This document shows, piece after piece, positions 18,391 to 27,461 of a DNA stretch of 62,636 nucleotides (position 1 is its first letter; every line of letters begins with the position of its first letter). The notes beneath the pieces are model-generated. The model ran no database searches. It was not told where the DNA came from and worked only from the letters and a program-made list of their open reading frames with translations. A program made the position numbers and the translations under genes. This DNA is from Hyphomicrobiales bacterium. Lineage in GTDB: Bacteria; Pseudomonadota; Alphaproteobacteria; Rhizobiales; Aestuariivirgaceae. Where the stretch lies: NCBI GenBank assembly GCA_025359215.1, contig JANYHE010000108.1, forward strand, positions 1 to 62,636, given 5' to 3'.

Positions 18391-18422
18391 AAAAAAACCC
18401 GCACTGAATTTCTCAGTGCGGG
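18391..18422 (-). terminator. Rho-independent terminator after the second UPF0145 gene
   Basis: A perfect 10-bp stem (cccgcactga / tcagtgcggg) with a 5-base loop, followed on the minus strand by seven T. It lies 20 bases after the stop of the 119-residue UPF0145 gene. It separates the two paralogues into independent transcription units. Confidence 0.92.
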
Positions 18423-18441
18423 CTTTTTGAATTGAACTCTT

Positions 18442-18801
18442 TTAATGGGCGAAACTGGACATCCCATATCGCGGTTGATTGAACATGAAGGGTTTCAAAT
18501 CAACATCATCTAAATCAACATCGCTAAAGTATGACGACATTGTTGAGCGACGCGCAACAGTGGTAACGGCCTCGCCCGTTGCGATTGCTGAAAAAAGGCC
18601 ATTGCTCATCTCAGCAATTTCAAGTGTGAGATTGATAATCGTGTCCGCACCCATGGCAGCTGCCTTGGCGAAAGCCTTTGCTTTTGCCGCTGCAATGCCA
18701 GCAGCCATGTTAGCAGTTGTGGCAAATTCCATTGCCTTCACTGGCCCTAGAATTTTACGAGTAACTCTACCCGCCACCTTCTCCGAATTGCTTGTACGCA
18801 T
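18442..18801 (-). CDS. UPF0145 / YbjQ-family protein, copy B
   Basis: 119 residues. Same order of motifs as copy A: KVAGRVTRKILGPVKA, an Ala-rich helix, then GADTIINLTLEIAEMSNGLFSAIATGEAV, and a C-terminus with LKPFMFNQP. It lacks the roughly 20-residue insertion (SSLWSRRITKYNHGG region) present after the first motif in copy A. It starts at ATG after GGGGTAGAG. Its own terminator and promoter region suggest a tandem duplication of a whole transcription unit. The biochemical role is unknown. Confidence 0.78.
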   Translation of the reverse strand: MRTSNSEKVAGRVTRKILGPVKAMEFATTANMAAGIAAAKAKAFAKAAAMGADTIINLTLEIAEMSNGLFSAIATGEAVTTVARRSTMSSYFSDVDLDDVDLKPFMFNQPRYGMSSFAH

Positions 18802-19005
18802 TTTGACTCTACCCCAAATTGCTGTGGTGCTGTTTTCTAAGACAAAAACTTACACCGAATTTTGTTGCCCACATGTGCTGTGGTGCAAGTTCAATATGCG
18901 CCAATGAAAGTAAACAATGATGAATTTGAATCGATTTTTCGATTCATTTGAACGACAGCGTTAACGCGGGATTCCAATGTTTGATTACTGAAGGGTTGAG
19001 AGAAC
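18802..19005 (-). promoter_or_regulatory. Upstream region of UPF0145 copy B, containing the same GCGTTAACGC palindrome
   Basis: The palindrome gcgttaacgc is at 18958-18967, in the same context as upstream of copy A (catttgaac, then ttactgaagggttga). Next to it an inverted repeat aagggtt-gagag-aaccctt (18991-19009) overlaps the stop of the Atm1-type exporter gene. That could be a weak terminator, although no T-run follows. Confidence 0.5.
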
Positions 19006-19007
19006 CC

Positions 19008-20828
19008 TTAAATATCAACCTCTGCCAGCTTCCGCCTCGCCTCTTCAGCTTGTTGTTGGCGGTTCCACATATCAGCGTAGAGGCCCTTCCTTTTGAGGAG
19101 AAGTTTATGGGTTCCGCGTTCGGCAATCTCGCCTTTTTCAAGCACAATAATTTCATCGGCTTCAATCACCGTTGAAAGGCGGTGCGCGATGACGATTGTG
19201 GTGCGGTTTTTCGAAACCGTACGCAACGCACCCTGAATGTCTTGCTCGGTTAAACTATCCAGCGCCGATGTTGCTTCATCCAACACCAGAATAGGTGGAC
19301 CCTTTAAAATCGTTCTGGCGATTGAGACCCGTTGTTTTTCACCACCGGATAATTTTAACCCGCGTTCACCCACAAGTGCATCATACCCCAAAGGCAGGCT
19401 CATCACGAAATTGTGGATTTGTGCCATCTTGGCGGCGGCTTCCACTTCAGCGTCAGTGGCATCTGGCCTGCCATAGCGGATGTTATAGCGAATGGTATCA
19501 TTGAACAACACCGTATCCTGTGGAACCATACCGATGGCGCTGCGCAGGCTGGCTTGGGTGACGTCTGAAATATTTTGCCCATCAATCAAAATGCGCCCAG
19601 CCGTCACGTCGTAGAACCTAAATAGCAAGCGCGAGATGGTGGATTTTCCGGCACCTGAGGGACCGACAATAGCAACGGTTTTTCCTGCGGGAACATGCAG
19701 CGATATATTTTTGAGAATGGGGCGTGCGGCATCATAGGCGAAGCTGACATTCTCGAATTTTATGTCGCCTTTGCCTGCATGAAAGACGGGAGCACCGGGC
19801 TTATCGGCAATCTCGGCATTCTGGCGCAAGATACCGAACATGCCCTCAACATCAATCAGGCCTTGTTTAATTTCGCGGTAAGATGAGCCAATGAAATTCA
19901 GCGGCATGTAAAGTTGGATCATGAGCGCATTGATCATCACAAAATCACCGATGGTAGAGGTGCCTTTCAAAATCGACCACCCCGCCATGGCCATGACAAT
20001 CGTAAGGCCTACAGAATAGATTGCCGCTTGCCCCGCGTTGAGAACAGCAAGAGAAACCCATGTGTTGACGGCGGCTTTTTCATAGATCGCCATGGCGCCG
20101 TCATATCGTTTGGCTTCATGATTTTCGTTGCCGAAATATTTTACAGTTTCGAAATTGAGCAAGCTGTCGATGGCTTTTGTGCCGGCATCATTATCAGCAT
20201 CGTTCATGGTGCGGCGGATGCCAATGCGGCGCTCAGTGGCCCAGTAGGTGAACCAGAGATAGGCAACGACTGTGGCGGCGATGACAGCCACATAAAGCCA
20301 ACCAAATGAATAAGCCAGAACTCCGCACACCATCAAAATTTCGAGGGCTGTTGGAGCAGTGTTGAAGAGCGAAAATCGCAGCACCGAATCCACGCCATTA
20401 ATGCCGCGAGAAATAATGCGACTGAGGCCACCGGTGCGGCGTTCCAAATGAAACTTGAGCGACAGTGCGTGGAGATGGCGGAATGTGGTGAAAGATAACT
20501 CACGCACAGCGCGCTGACCCACTTTGGCGAAAATCGCATCACGCATTTGCGCGAAGGCCACCATCAAAATGCGGCCCATGCCATAAGCCAACACCATGAA
20601 GAACGGAACACTCAGCAGTGCGAGTTCAACGCCGCCCTTAGCTGTTAATGCATCGGTTGCGGCTTTGAAAGCATAAGGAGTTAAAACCGTGATGACTTTC
20701 GATGCCACCAGTAGAGTGAGCGCCAAGACCACACGGATTTTCAAATCTGTGCGACCTTGCGGCCAAAGGAGCGGAAGCAAACCTTTCAAGGTTTCCCATT
20801 GACTGGTTTCTGAATTACCGACCTGCAT
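19008..20828 (-). CDS. atm1: Atm1-type ABC exporter (fused permease and ATPase)
   Basis: 606 residues. An N-terminal six-helix transmembrane domain (about 30-330) is followed by a nucleotide-binding domain with Walker A GPSGAGKST, signature LSGGEKQR and Walker B ILVLDEATSALD. Segments such as SRIISRGINGVDSVLRFSLF and FVMINALMIQLYMPLNFIG are hallmarks of the Atm1/HMT1 group, which exports glutathione conjugates, metal-glutathione complexes or Fe-S precursors. The ATG at 20828 is 11 bases past the stop of the LysM gene; a TTG five codons upstream is an alternative. The two genes are probably co-transcribed. Confidence 0.88.
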   Translation of the reverse strand: MQVGNSETSQWETLKGLLPLLWPQGRTDLKIRVVLALTLLVASKVITVLTPYAFKAATDALTAKGGVELALLSVPFFMVLAYGMGRILMVAFAQMRDAIFAKVGQRAVRELSFTTFRHLHALSLKFHLERRTGGLSRIISRGINGVDSVLRFSLFNTAPTALEILMVCGVLAYSFGWLYVAVIAATVVAYLWFTYWATERRIGIRRTMNDADNDAGTKAIDSLLNFETVKYFGNENHEAKRYDGAMAIYEKAAVNTWVSLAVLNAGQAAIYSVGLTIVMAMAGWSILKGTSTIGDFVMINALMIQLYMPLNFIGSSYREIKQGLIDVEGMFGILRQNAEIADKPGAPVFHAGKGDIKFENVSFAYDAARPILKNISLHVPAGKTVAIVGPSGAGKSTISRLLFRFYDVTAGRILIDGQNISDVTQASLRSAIGMVPQDTVLFNDTIRYNIRYGRPDATDAEVEAAAKMAQIHNFVMSLPLGYDALVGERGLKLSGGEKQRVSIARTILKGPPILVLDEATSALDSLTEQDIQGALRTVSKNRTTIVIAHRLSTVIEADEIIVLEKGEIAERGTHKLLLKRKGLYADMWNRQQQAEEARRKLAEVDI

Positions 20829-20839
20829 TTTCGTTTGTC

Positions 20840-21928
20840 TCAAGGTGTTTTTACCGGAGCCGTGATCACTTGGCCGGGATAGATCAAACGCGGATTGCGG
20901 ATTTGATCTTTATTGGCTTCATAAATAACTGTGTATTGACGGCCTTGGCCATAAAGTTCGCGGGACAATTTCCAAAGGTTATTGCCAGGTTGGATTACAA
21001 TGCGAGTTGGCTGAGGTGCTGCCGCAACAACAGGTTCTGCTGTGGGCGTGGCGGCTACAGGAACTGCGGCTGCCACTTTGGCTGGCTCTTCGCGCAAGAA
21101 TGGTAACTCAACGCGGCTGGCCACGCTGCCATCGACAGCCAGTTGATCAGCGCGCAAAGTGTGAGTGCCGGCGGCCACTGTGGCCTTACCTACATAGTTC
21201 CACTTGCCGTCAGCATCGGATTTCATCTCGCCAGCGAGCGTATTATCAACATAAAGCCTGACGGTTGAGTTCGCTTCGGCGCGACCCGAAAAAACGATGT
21301 TTCCTGCAGCATCATAATCAACAGCATCAAGCACCACGGCGCTTGTGGGTGCGGCTGGCGCTTGGATGATTTTTGTAGGTTGGTCAGGTGCGAGCACGGC
21401 AACAGTTGGTTCAGTTTTTTCTTGCGGTTTAACGGCCACTGCCACTGTGTTGGACGAAACTTGAACTGATCCCGCTCCGTTGCTTTCCAACGACAATGTG
21501 CCTGCACCAACGGGCAATGGCTTTTCTGGCACCATCACAAATGCACCATCAGTGCCAGCCTTTGCCGAGGCAATAACTTCGCCATTGAGCTTTGCAACCA
21601 CATCAGCATTAGGTGCGGCGCGACCGGCAATCACGGCAGCGCCATCCTTCTCAACGCGTACAGTATCAAAACTTGGGGCAATAACGAGTGCAGGTGCAGG
21701 CGCTGGCGCTGGTGCAGCAACGATCGGTGCGGCCACAGCGGGGGGTGCTACAACAGCCACTTTTTCCTCGGGTTTAATTTCAGCGGGTTTGGCTTCTCCA
21801 ACTTTTGCTTGCGCACTGAGTGCCATGGCCGGCGCTGGCACTTGTGCAGGGCGGGTTGCCACATAACCAAAGGTTCCCGCAGCTGCCACTGCCAGTGTGG
21901 TAAAAACCGCTATCGGATTAATCTTCAT
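20840..21928 (-). CDS. LysM-domain protein with Ig-like repeats
   Basis: About 362 residues. A hydrophobic N-terminal segment (signal or anchor) is followed by a Pro/Ala-rich linker (about 40-90). Two or three Ig-like modules follow (VRVEKDGAAVIAGRAAPNADV; YDAAGNIVFSGRAEANSTVRLYVD). A C-terminal LysM domain (IQPGNNLWKLSRELYGQGRQ to LIYPGQVI) probably binds peptidoglycan. The ATG at 21928 follows CAGG; a TTG seven codons upstream is weaker. This layout is known in Rhizobiales envelope proteins of uncertain role. It lies upstream of, and probably with, the Atm1-type exporter. Confidence 0.82.
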   Translation of the reverse strand: MKINPIAVFTTLAVAAAGTFGYVATRPAQVPAPAMALSAQAKVGEAKPAEIKPEEKVAVVAPPAVAAPIVAAPAPAPAPALVIAPSFDTVRVEKDGAAVIAGRAAPNADVVAKLNGEVIASAKAGTDGAFVMVPEKPLPVGAGTLSLESNGAGSVQVSSNTVAVAVKPQEKTEPTVAVLAPDQPTKIIQAPAAPTSAVVLDAVDYDAAGNIVFSGRAEANSTVRLYVDNTLAGEMKSDADGKWNYVGKATVAAGTHTLRADQLAVDGSVASRVELPFLREEPAKVAAAVPVAATPTAEPVVAAAPQPTRIVIQPGNNLWKLSRELYGQGRQYTVIYEANKDQIRNPRLIYPGQVITAPVKTP

Positions 21929-22056
21929 CAAAACCTGTTCCGTCTTCAAAAGCTAAAAAATTGCGTCATATATTGCTATGTAAGCATGAGTCGGGGAATT
22001 CATAAGACCCTGCTCAGCAAAAGTATTGTGGAAAATTTACTCAAGCAGGAGATTAT

Positions 22057-22659
22057 ATGCGCATACCCGAACATCGCCTCTGCGTCTATTGCGGCTCTGG
22101 TCCCGGTCGCAACCCCGCCTATATGGCGGCAGCAAACGCCCTTGGCCAGGCCATGGCTGCGGCTGGAATTGGCTTGGTTTATGGCGGTGGCGGTGCAGGT
22201 TTGATGGGTGAAGTGGCGCGCGGCACTTTGGCTGGCGGCGGCCATGTGACAGGTATTATTCCGGAGTTTCTTGTCAACCGCGAAAAGATGCTGGAGGGCG
22301 TGAACGAGCTGATTGTGACCACCACCATGCATGAGCGCAAGATTGCAATGTTTGAGCGGGCCACCGGTTTTGTGGCCCTGCCCGGCGGTTTAGGAACGCT
22401 GGAAGAGCTGGCTGAAATTTCCACATGGTCGCAGCTAGGGCAACATTCCAAGCCCATGATTGTATGCAATATCGAGGGTTATTGGGATCCGCTTCTAACA
22501 TTGCTGGACCATATGCGCAGCGAAGCCTTTATCCGTGAAGGCATGGAAGTGCTGGTGGATGTGGCCAAAACGGCGGCGGATGTTGTGCCGATGTATGAAT
22601 ATCGGCGCAGCCAAGTTGCAAGCAAAACCCCAATTCTGGTCATTCGCGATAAAGTCTAG
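22057..22659 (+). CDS. LOG-family protein (TIGR00730), cytokinin riboside 5'-phosphate phosphoribohydrolase-like
   Basis: 200-residue Rossmann-fold protein. The catalytic motif PGGLGTLEE is at about 109-117, and an upstream GGGGAGLMGEVA stretch binds phosphate. Members hydrolyse N6-modified adenosine monophosphates or AMP to the free base and ribose 5-phosphate. ATG at 22057 with AGGAG upstream. It is transcribed divergently from the LysM gene and converges with aspA, the stops overlapping by four bases. True cytokinin production is not implied; many bacterial members act in nucleotide salvage. Confidence 0.88.
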   Translation: MRIPEHRLCVYCGSGPGRNPAYMAAANALGQAMAAAGIGLVYGGGGAGLMGEVARGTLAGGGHVTGIIPEFLVNREKMLEGVNELIVTTTMHERKIAMFERATGFVALPGGLGTLEELAEISTWSQLGQHSKPMIVCNIEGYWDPLLTLLDHMRSEAFIREGMEVLVDVAKTAADVVPMYEYRRSQVASKTPILVIRDKV

Positions 22660-24068
22660 TGTTTAGGCTTGGATTTATGGGCGCCTAGCAAATTCTCAGG
22701 CTCAAAGGCTTCGGCCAGTTGTTCTTCTGTCATGAGGCCCTCGGCCAAGGCAACCTCGCGGATGGTCTTTCGCGTTTTAAGTGCTATTTTTGCCACGCGG
22801 GCGGCTTCATTATAGCCGATATAAGGGTTTAATGCTGTCACCAGCACCAGCGAGCCATCAAGCAATTCACGGCAACGCTCTTCATCGGCTTCAATGCCGT
22901 CGATGCAGCGCTCACGCAAAACCACCATGCCGCGCATGAGCATGCGCATGGATTGCATGATGTTAAACACAATGACGGGCTCCATCGCGTTGAGCTGCAA
23001 TTGTCCGGCTTCGGCTGCTAACGTAACGGTGAGATCATTGCCGATCACTTGATAGGCGATTTGGTTGACCACTTCTGGCACCACCGGATTAACTTTGCCC
23101 GGCATAATCGAAGAGCCTGCCTGCACGGAAGGCAGGCGAATTTCACCAAGGCCAGCGCGAGGACCACTGTTTAGCAATCTTAAATCATTGCAGATCTTCG
23201 AGAGTTTCACAGCAATGCGTTTAAGAACCCCCGAGAAAGTGACGAAAGCACCCATATCAGAGGTGGCTTCAATCAAATCCCCTGCTGTCACCAAATTCAC
23301 ACCTGACACTTCCGACAAGTGGCGAATGACGGTGGCTGGATAATTTTCAGGGGTGTTTATGCTGGTGCCAATGGCTGTGCCACCCAGATTTACTTCGCGC
23401 AAAAGATTGGCAAATTCGCGCAAGCGGTCAATATCCTCGCCCACGGTTACAGCGAAGGCGCGAAACTCAGAACCCAGTCGCATGGGCACTGCATCCATCA
23501 ATTGGGTGCGGCCCACTTTTATAATGTGATCAAACTCCGTTGCCTTTTTAAGAAGCGAAGCTTTGAGCGAAATTTGACTTTCGAGCAGTTCAGGGCAATT
23601 TCGCAGAATGGTAAGGCGAACAGCCGTTGGATAAACATCATTGGTGGATTGTGACAGGTTCACATGATCGTTAGGGTTTATGAATTGGTATTCACCGGGC
23701 TTTTTGCCAATGTGCCGCAAAGCCATGTTGGCGATGACCTCATTGGCATTCATGTTGGTGGAAGTGCCAGCACCGCCTTGCAGCATATCCACCACAAAAA
23801 ACTTATGGCCAGCGCCTGCTATAATCTGATCACAGGCGGCGATGATCGCGCTGGCGATAGCCGCATCCAATGTGCCCAATTCAAGATTGGCCAATGCAGC
23901 TGCTTTTTTGGTCATGGCGAAAGATTGAACCAATTCCGGATAATGGCGCAGCAAAACGCCCGTAATGGGGAAATTTTCAACTGCTCTCGCGGTGTGAATT
24001 CCATAATCCGCAGATTCTGGAATTTTCATTTCTCCAATTGAATCCTTTTCAATCCGGTAGGCTGTCAT
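22656..24068 (-). CDS. aspA: Aspartate ammonia-lyase
   Basis: 470 residues from the ATG at 24068, which is preceded by AAGGA. It has the fumarase/aspartase signature GSSIMPGKVNP at 318-328, GGAGTSTNMNANEV (98-111) and SQSTNDVYPTA (139-149). These favour aspartase (deamination of L-aspartate to fumarate) over class II fumarase. The open frame extends 48 codons further upstream but that part has no family similarity. It converges with the LOG-family gene and is divergent from the Kef antiporter. Confidence 0.9.
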   Translation of the reverse strand: MTAYRIEKDSIGEMKIPESADYGIHTARAVENFPITGVLLRHYPELVQSFAMTKKAAALANLELGTLDAAIASAIIAACDQIIAGAGHKFFVVDMLQGGAGTSTNMNANEVIANMALRHIGKKPGEYQFINPNDHVNLSQSTNDVYPTAVRLTILRNCPELLESQISLKASLLKKATEFDHIIKVGRTQLMDAVPMRLGSEFRAFAVTVGEDIDRLREFANLLREVNLGGTAIGTSINTPENYPATVIRHLSEVSGVNLVTAGDLIEATSDMGAFVTFSGVLKRIAVKLSKICNDLRLLNSGPRAGLGEIRLPSVQAGSSIMPGKVNPVVPEVVNQIAYQVIGNDLTVTLAAEAGQLQLNAMEPVIVFNIMQSMRMLMRGMVVLRERCIDGIEADEERCRELLDGSLVLVTALNPYIGYNEAARVAKIALKTRKTIREVALAEGLMTEEQLAEAFEPENLLGAHKSKPKH

Positions 24069-24201
24069 TTTGCGAGAATCCTTTTGGCTTATCGATGAGC
24101 ATACACGCGCTGCATTAAAGTGCCCGCATAAATTTCTCAAAATTGCACTTTCTATCTGGCCAAGTGCCCTCCATATAGACACAACATTTGGAAGGGTATT
24201 T

Positions 24202-26013
24202 ATGAATCTCAATCAATTCCTGCTCAGCGGTTTGGTTTATCTGCTGGCAACGGTCATTTCTGCACCCATTGCGAAGAAGTTGGGGCTGGGATCTGTGCTT
24301 GGGTTTCTGCTGGCGGGGGCTTTGATTGGGCCATCGGCACTGGGTTTAATTGGTGGCGAAGGTGAATCCGTCAAGCATTTTGCAGAGTTTGGCGTCATCA
24401 TGATGCTGTTTTTGGTGGGTTTGGAATTGGAGCCCTCAAAGCTGTGGGCTTTGCGCAAACATATATTTGGCTTGGGATTATTACAGGTGGTGGGCACAGC
24501 CACGGTGATTGGCATTGCGTCACTCCTCGTCGCCAGAGAATGGCGCGAGGCTTTCGTTATGGGATTGATCCTTGCAATGTCGTCTACTGCGATCGTTCTT
24601 CAAAGTTTGGAAGAGCGCGGAATATTAAAAAGCCCTGTGGCCCAATCAATATTTTCAGTTTTACTGTTTCAGGATATTTCTGTGATCCCGATGCTGGCGC
24701 TCTTGCCTCTTCTGGCATCAGCTCTGCCTGTTGCCGATGTGCATAACAGCTCTTTAATTTCCAACTTGCCTGCTTGGTTGCAGGCACTATCCATTCTTGC
24801 AGTTGTCGCGGGCATTGTTGTGAGCGGGCGTTACCTATTGCGGCCGCTTTTTCGCTTTGTGGCGGAGACGGGTGCGCGCGAAATTTTCGTGGCCTTTGCT
24901 TTGTTGCTTGTGGTGGGCATTACTTTGTTGATGGGGCTGATTGGGCTTTCTGCTGCACTTGGCACATTTTTAGCTGGTGTGGTTTTGGCTGACAGCGAAT
25001 ACCGGCACGAGCTGGAACTGGATTTGCAGCCATTTAAGGGTCTGTTGCTGGCCATTTTCTTCATTGCCGTTGGTGCTGGAATTGATTTCAAACTTATTTT
25101 GGCAGCGCCTGCACTTTTGATTGCTGGACTGGCGGCCTATCTTATTCTGAAATTCGCCACCCAATTGGGGCTGGCGCGGTTTTTTAAAATGTCATGGGCT
25201 GATGCTTCGCGGTTTTCGTTTTCACTCACACAAGGCAGTGAGTTTGGATTTGTGTTGGTTGGCATTGCACTGGGGCTTGGCCTCTTGTCTTCCACTATGG
25301 CGGGTTCAATCACAGCGGTGATCGTTCTTTCCATGGCGGCGGCACCCCTGCTGATGATGCTCGATGATAAAATTATTCAGCCCCGTTTGGGCGCCGCTGA
25401 AACGTCGCGTGAAGCCGATGTGATTGAAACAAGCGGTGTTGATGTGATCATCGCTGGTCATGGTCGATTTGGCATGACGATTGGTCGCGTGTTGACAGCG
25501 CAAGGAATTCGCACAGCGCATCTTGATCACGATCCCAGCCAGGTTGATGTGTTGCGCAAATTTGGCATGAAGGTTTTTTATGGTGATGCCCTGCGATTGG
25601 ATTTGCTCGAAGCCGCAGGCGCCAAAAACGCAAAACTCATTATTGTAGCAATTGATGATCGTGAAAAAATTACGGAGCTGGTGACGATTGTGCAGCAACA
25701 CTATCCCAACTTAAAAATCCTTTCACGCGTGTATGATCGTTCCCATGCCCATGACTTGTTGAAGCTTGGAATTGATCAAGTTTATCGCGAAGTTTTTGGT
25801 TCTTCTATGGATTTGGCAACCGGCGCGTTGACAGCGCTGGGCAGAAGCGAAGCGGAATCATTGCGCATTGTTGATATTTTTCGCAAGCACGATGAGAAGT
25901 TTCTGCGGGCTGCCCAAGCGCATCAGGGCAACGATAAAGCTTTGGTTGATTTGGCGAGAAAGTCTCGTGCTGATATTGCAAATGTGTTTGCAGCTGACCG
26001 AGACAAACAATGA
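24202..26013 (+). CDS. Kef-type monovalent cation/proton antiporter
   Basis: 603 residues. A CPA2 membrane domain with about 12 helices (to about 380) includes the glutamine- and aspartate-containing segments expected for the ion path. A cytoplasmic RCK/TrkA-N domain (about 410-530) contains the nucleotide-binding GHGRFGMTIGR motif. The product most resembles KefB/KefC, which exchange K+ for H+. No KefF/KefG-type ancillary gene is adjacent. The ATG at 24202 follows GGAAGGG; a TTG 44 codons upstream is rejected. It overlaps the next gene by four bases (ATGA). Confidence 0.87.
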   Translation: MNLNQFLLSGLVYLLATVISAPIAKKLGLGSVLGFLLAGALIGPSALGLIGGEGESVKHFAEFGVIMMLFLVGLELEPSKLWALRKHIFGLGLLQVVGTATVIGIASLLVAREWREAFVMGLILAMSSTAIVLQSLEERGILKSPVAQSIFSVLLFQDISVIPMLALLPLLASALPVADVHNSSLISNLPAWLQALSILAVVAGIVVSGRYLLRPLFRFVAETGAREIFVAFALLLVVGITLLMGLIGLSAALGTFLAGVVLADSEYRHELELDLQPFKGLLLAIFFIAVGAGIDFKLILAAPALLIAGLAAYLILKFATQLGLARFFKMSWADASRFSFSLTQGSEFGFVLVGIALGLGLLSSTMAGSITAVIVLSMAAAPLLMMLDDKIIQPRLGAAETSREADVIETSGVDVIIAGHGRFGMTIGRVLTAQGIRTAHLDHDPSQVDVLRKFGMKVFYGDALRLDLLEAAGAKNAKLIIVAIDDREKITELVTIVQQHYPNLKILSRVYDRSHAHDLLKLGIDQVYREVFGSSMDLATGALTALGRSEAESLRIVDIFRKHDEKFLRAAQAHQGNDKALVDLARKSRADIANVFAADRDKQ

Positions 26014-26996
26014 CCGCCAACTTGAGTTCATTACCCGTTCTTGCCAAAGCAGCATTATCCCATTTTGAAATCTCACCACTTTCCACCGTCGAACTGATTA
26101 GTTTATCAGAGAATGCTATTTTCAAAATTGTCACGCCGGAACAGTTTTGGTTTGCTATGCGTATTCACCGAGAAGACTACCACAGTCGCAAGGCGATTGA
26201 GTCAGAGCTAGCTTGGATTGTAGCTTTGCGCGACGCTGGTGTTGTGACCCCGCCCAATCCGCTGCGAGGGCGTGACGGTGAATTCATTCAAGAGATTTAC
26301 ATACCAAGTTTGAATTTGCGGCGTCATGTTGTGTTGTTTGGGTGGGAAGCTGGAATTCAACCGCTGATGAGCGATGCGCTTGAAAAGCCATTCGAGACTT
26401 TGGGAGAAGCCGCTGCACGCATGCATATTCATGCGCGTGAATGGCATAGACCTGAATGGTTTGAGCGATTCACTTGGAATTTCGAAACCTGCTTGGGCGA
26501 GGAGCGGCCCCATTGGGGCCGATGGCGCGAGGGACTGGGTGTGGACGCAACACGACAGACACTCTTTGGCCGTGCCGCAACTGTGATAAAGCAAAGGTTG
26601 GCCAATTATGGCACAGGCCCTGATCGATTTGGGCTGGTGCATGGCGACATGCGGTTGGCCAATTTGTTGATTGACGCCGAGAATGTGAAAGTCATCGACT
26701 TTGACGACTGTGGCTTTAGTTGGTTCATGTATGACGCTGCAACAACAGTGTCGTTCTATGAAGATGATGCAAAAGTGCCAGACTTGATTGAATCGTGGCT
26801 AGTCGGATATCGCCGTGTCGCCCAACTTTCCATTGATGATGAAAATGAAATTCCAACTTTCATTATGCTGCGGCGCCTATTGCTGGTTGCGTGGATTGGC
26901 TCACACCGTGAAACTGAGCTGGCACAAGATATGGGATATAAATTTACAGAAGTGACCGATAACTTGTGCGAAAACTATCTGATCAATTTCTCATAA
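26010..26996 (+). CDS. Aminoglycoside phosphotransferase-fold kinase (SrkA/homoserine-kinase-II-like)
   Basis: 328-residue APH-fold protein. The Brenner motif FGLVHGDMRLANLL (about 210-223) holds the catalytic Asp and Asn, and VIDFDDCGFSWFMYD (about 230-244) provides the metal-binding DFD. It resembles SrkA/YihE stress-response kinases and other phosphotransferases with unspecified small-molecule or protein targets. Its ATG overlaps the Kef stop, so the two are translationally coupled; a regulatory link with the antiporter is possible but unproven. Confidence 0.78.
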   Translation: MTANLSSLPVLAKAALSHFEISPLSTVELISLSENAIFKIVTPEQFWFAMRIHREDYHSRKAIESELAWIVALRDAGVVTPPNPLRGRDGEFIQEIYIPSLNLRRHVVLFGWEAGIQPLMSDALEKPFETLGEAAARMHIHAREWHRPEWFERFTWNFETCLGEERPHWGRWREGLGVDATRQTLFGRAATVIKQRLANYGTGPDRFGLVHGDMRLANLLIDAENVKVIDFDDCGFSWFMYDAATTVSFYEDDAKVPDLIESWLVGYRRVAQLSIDDENEIPTFIMLRRLLLVAWIGSHRETELAQDMGYKFTEVTDNLCENYLINFS

Positions 26997-27022
26997 AAAA
27001 AGGGCACCCTTTTGAGGTGCCC
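26995..27022 (-). terminator. Rho-independent terminator after the 99-residue gene
   Basis: A 7-bp stem gggcacc/ggtgccc with a 7-base loop, followed on the minus strand by seven T. It overlaps the stop codon of the kinase gene on the other strand, a tight convergent arrangement. Confidence 0.85.
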
Positions 27023-27044
27023 CCGTAAAACAAAAAACTGCCTA

Positions 27045-27344
27045 TTAGGCTGTTTTGTTCATCATGTTCTTGATCACGCCGACAATGATCATCAGTACTG
27101 CGCCGCCAATGCCGCCGCCTGCAATGTTTGAAACCAAGTTGCCGGAAGCTGCAGCACCAGCAACAGCGTCAGCCGCTGGGTGGTTCATCAATTGACCAAG
27201 AATTTGGCCGCCGAGACCGCCGCCAACAACGCCAGCAATGGTGTTGCCAATTGTGCCCAAGCTTTGATTTTTCAAAACTGCACCTGCGCCGTTACCACCA
27301 ATAGCACCGATAACCAGCTGCGTAATGATTGAAGTCATATCCAT
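27045..27344 (-). CDS. Small glycine/alanine-rich hydrophobic protein
   Basis: 99 residues from the ATG at 27344, preceded by GGGAG. It is rich in Gly, Ala, Ile and Val. Two glycine-zipper-like stretches (NTIAGVVGGGLGGQILGQL and NIAGGGIGGAVLMIIVGVI) flank a short polar region, and the second is probably a membrane helix. Similar unnamed proteins occur in Rhizobiales. No function can be assigned. It is a single-gene unit with its own terminator. Confidence 0.7.
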   Translation of the reverse strand: MDMTSIITQLVIGAIGGNGAGAVLKNQSLGTIGNTIAGVVGGGLGGQILGQLMNHPAADAVAGAAASGNLVSNIAGGGIGGAVLMIIVGVIKNMMNKTA

Positions 27345-27461
27345 AGTGTTGTCTCCCAAATGATTCGTCGCCCCACGGTCGACGTGCCACAGAGTTAACA
27401 CCATTCCTGCAATTCACAAATGGGTGATTACAACTTGAAAGCGAATGTGGAAAACCGGGCT

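Noticed and set aside
24070-24201. TTG start 44 codons upstream of the Kef antiporter
   Set aside because: The extension has no homology and overlaps the aspartase start region; the ATG at 24202 has a good GGAAGGG site.
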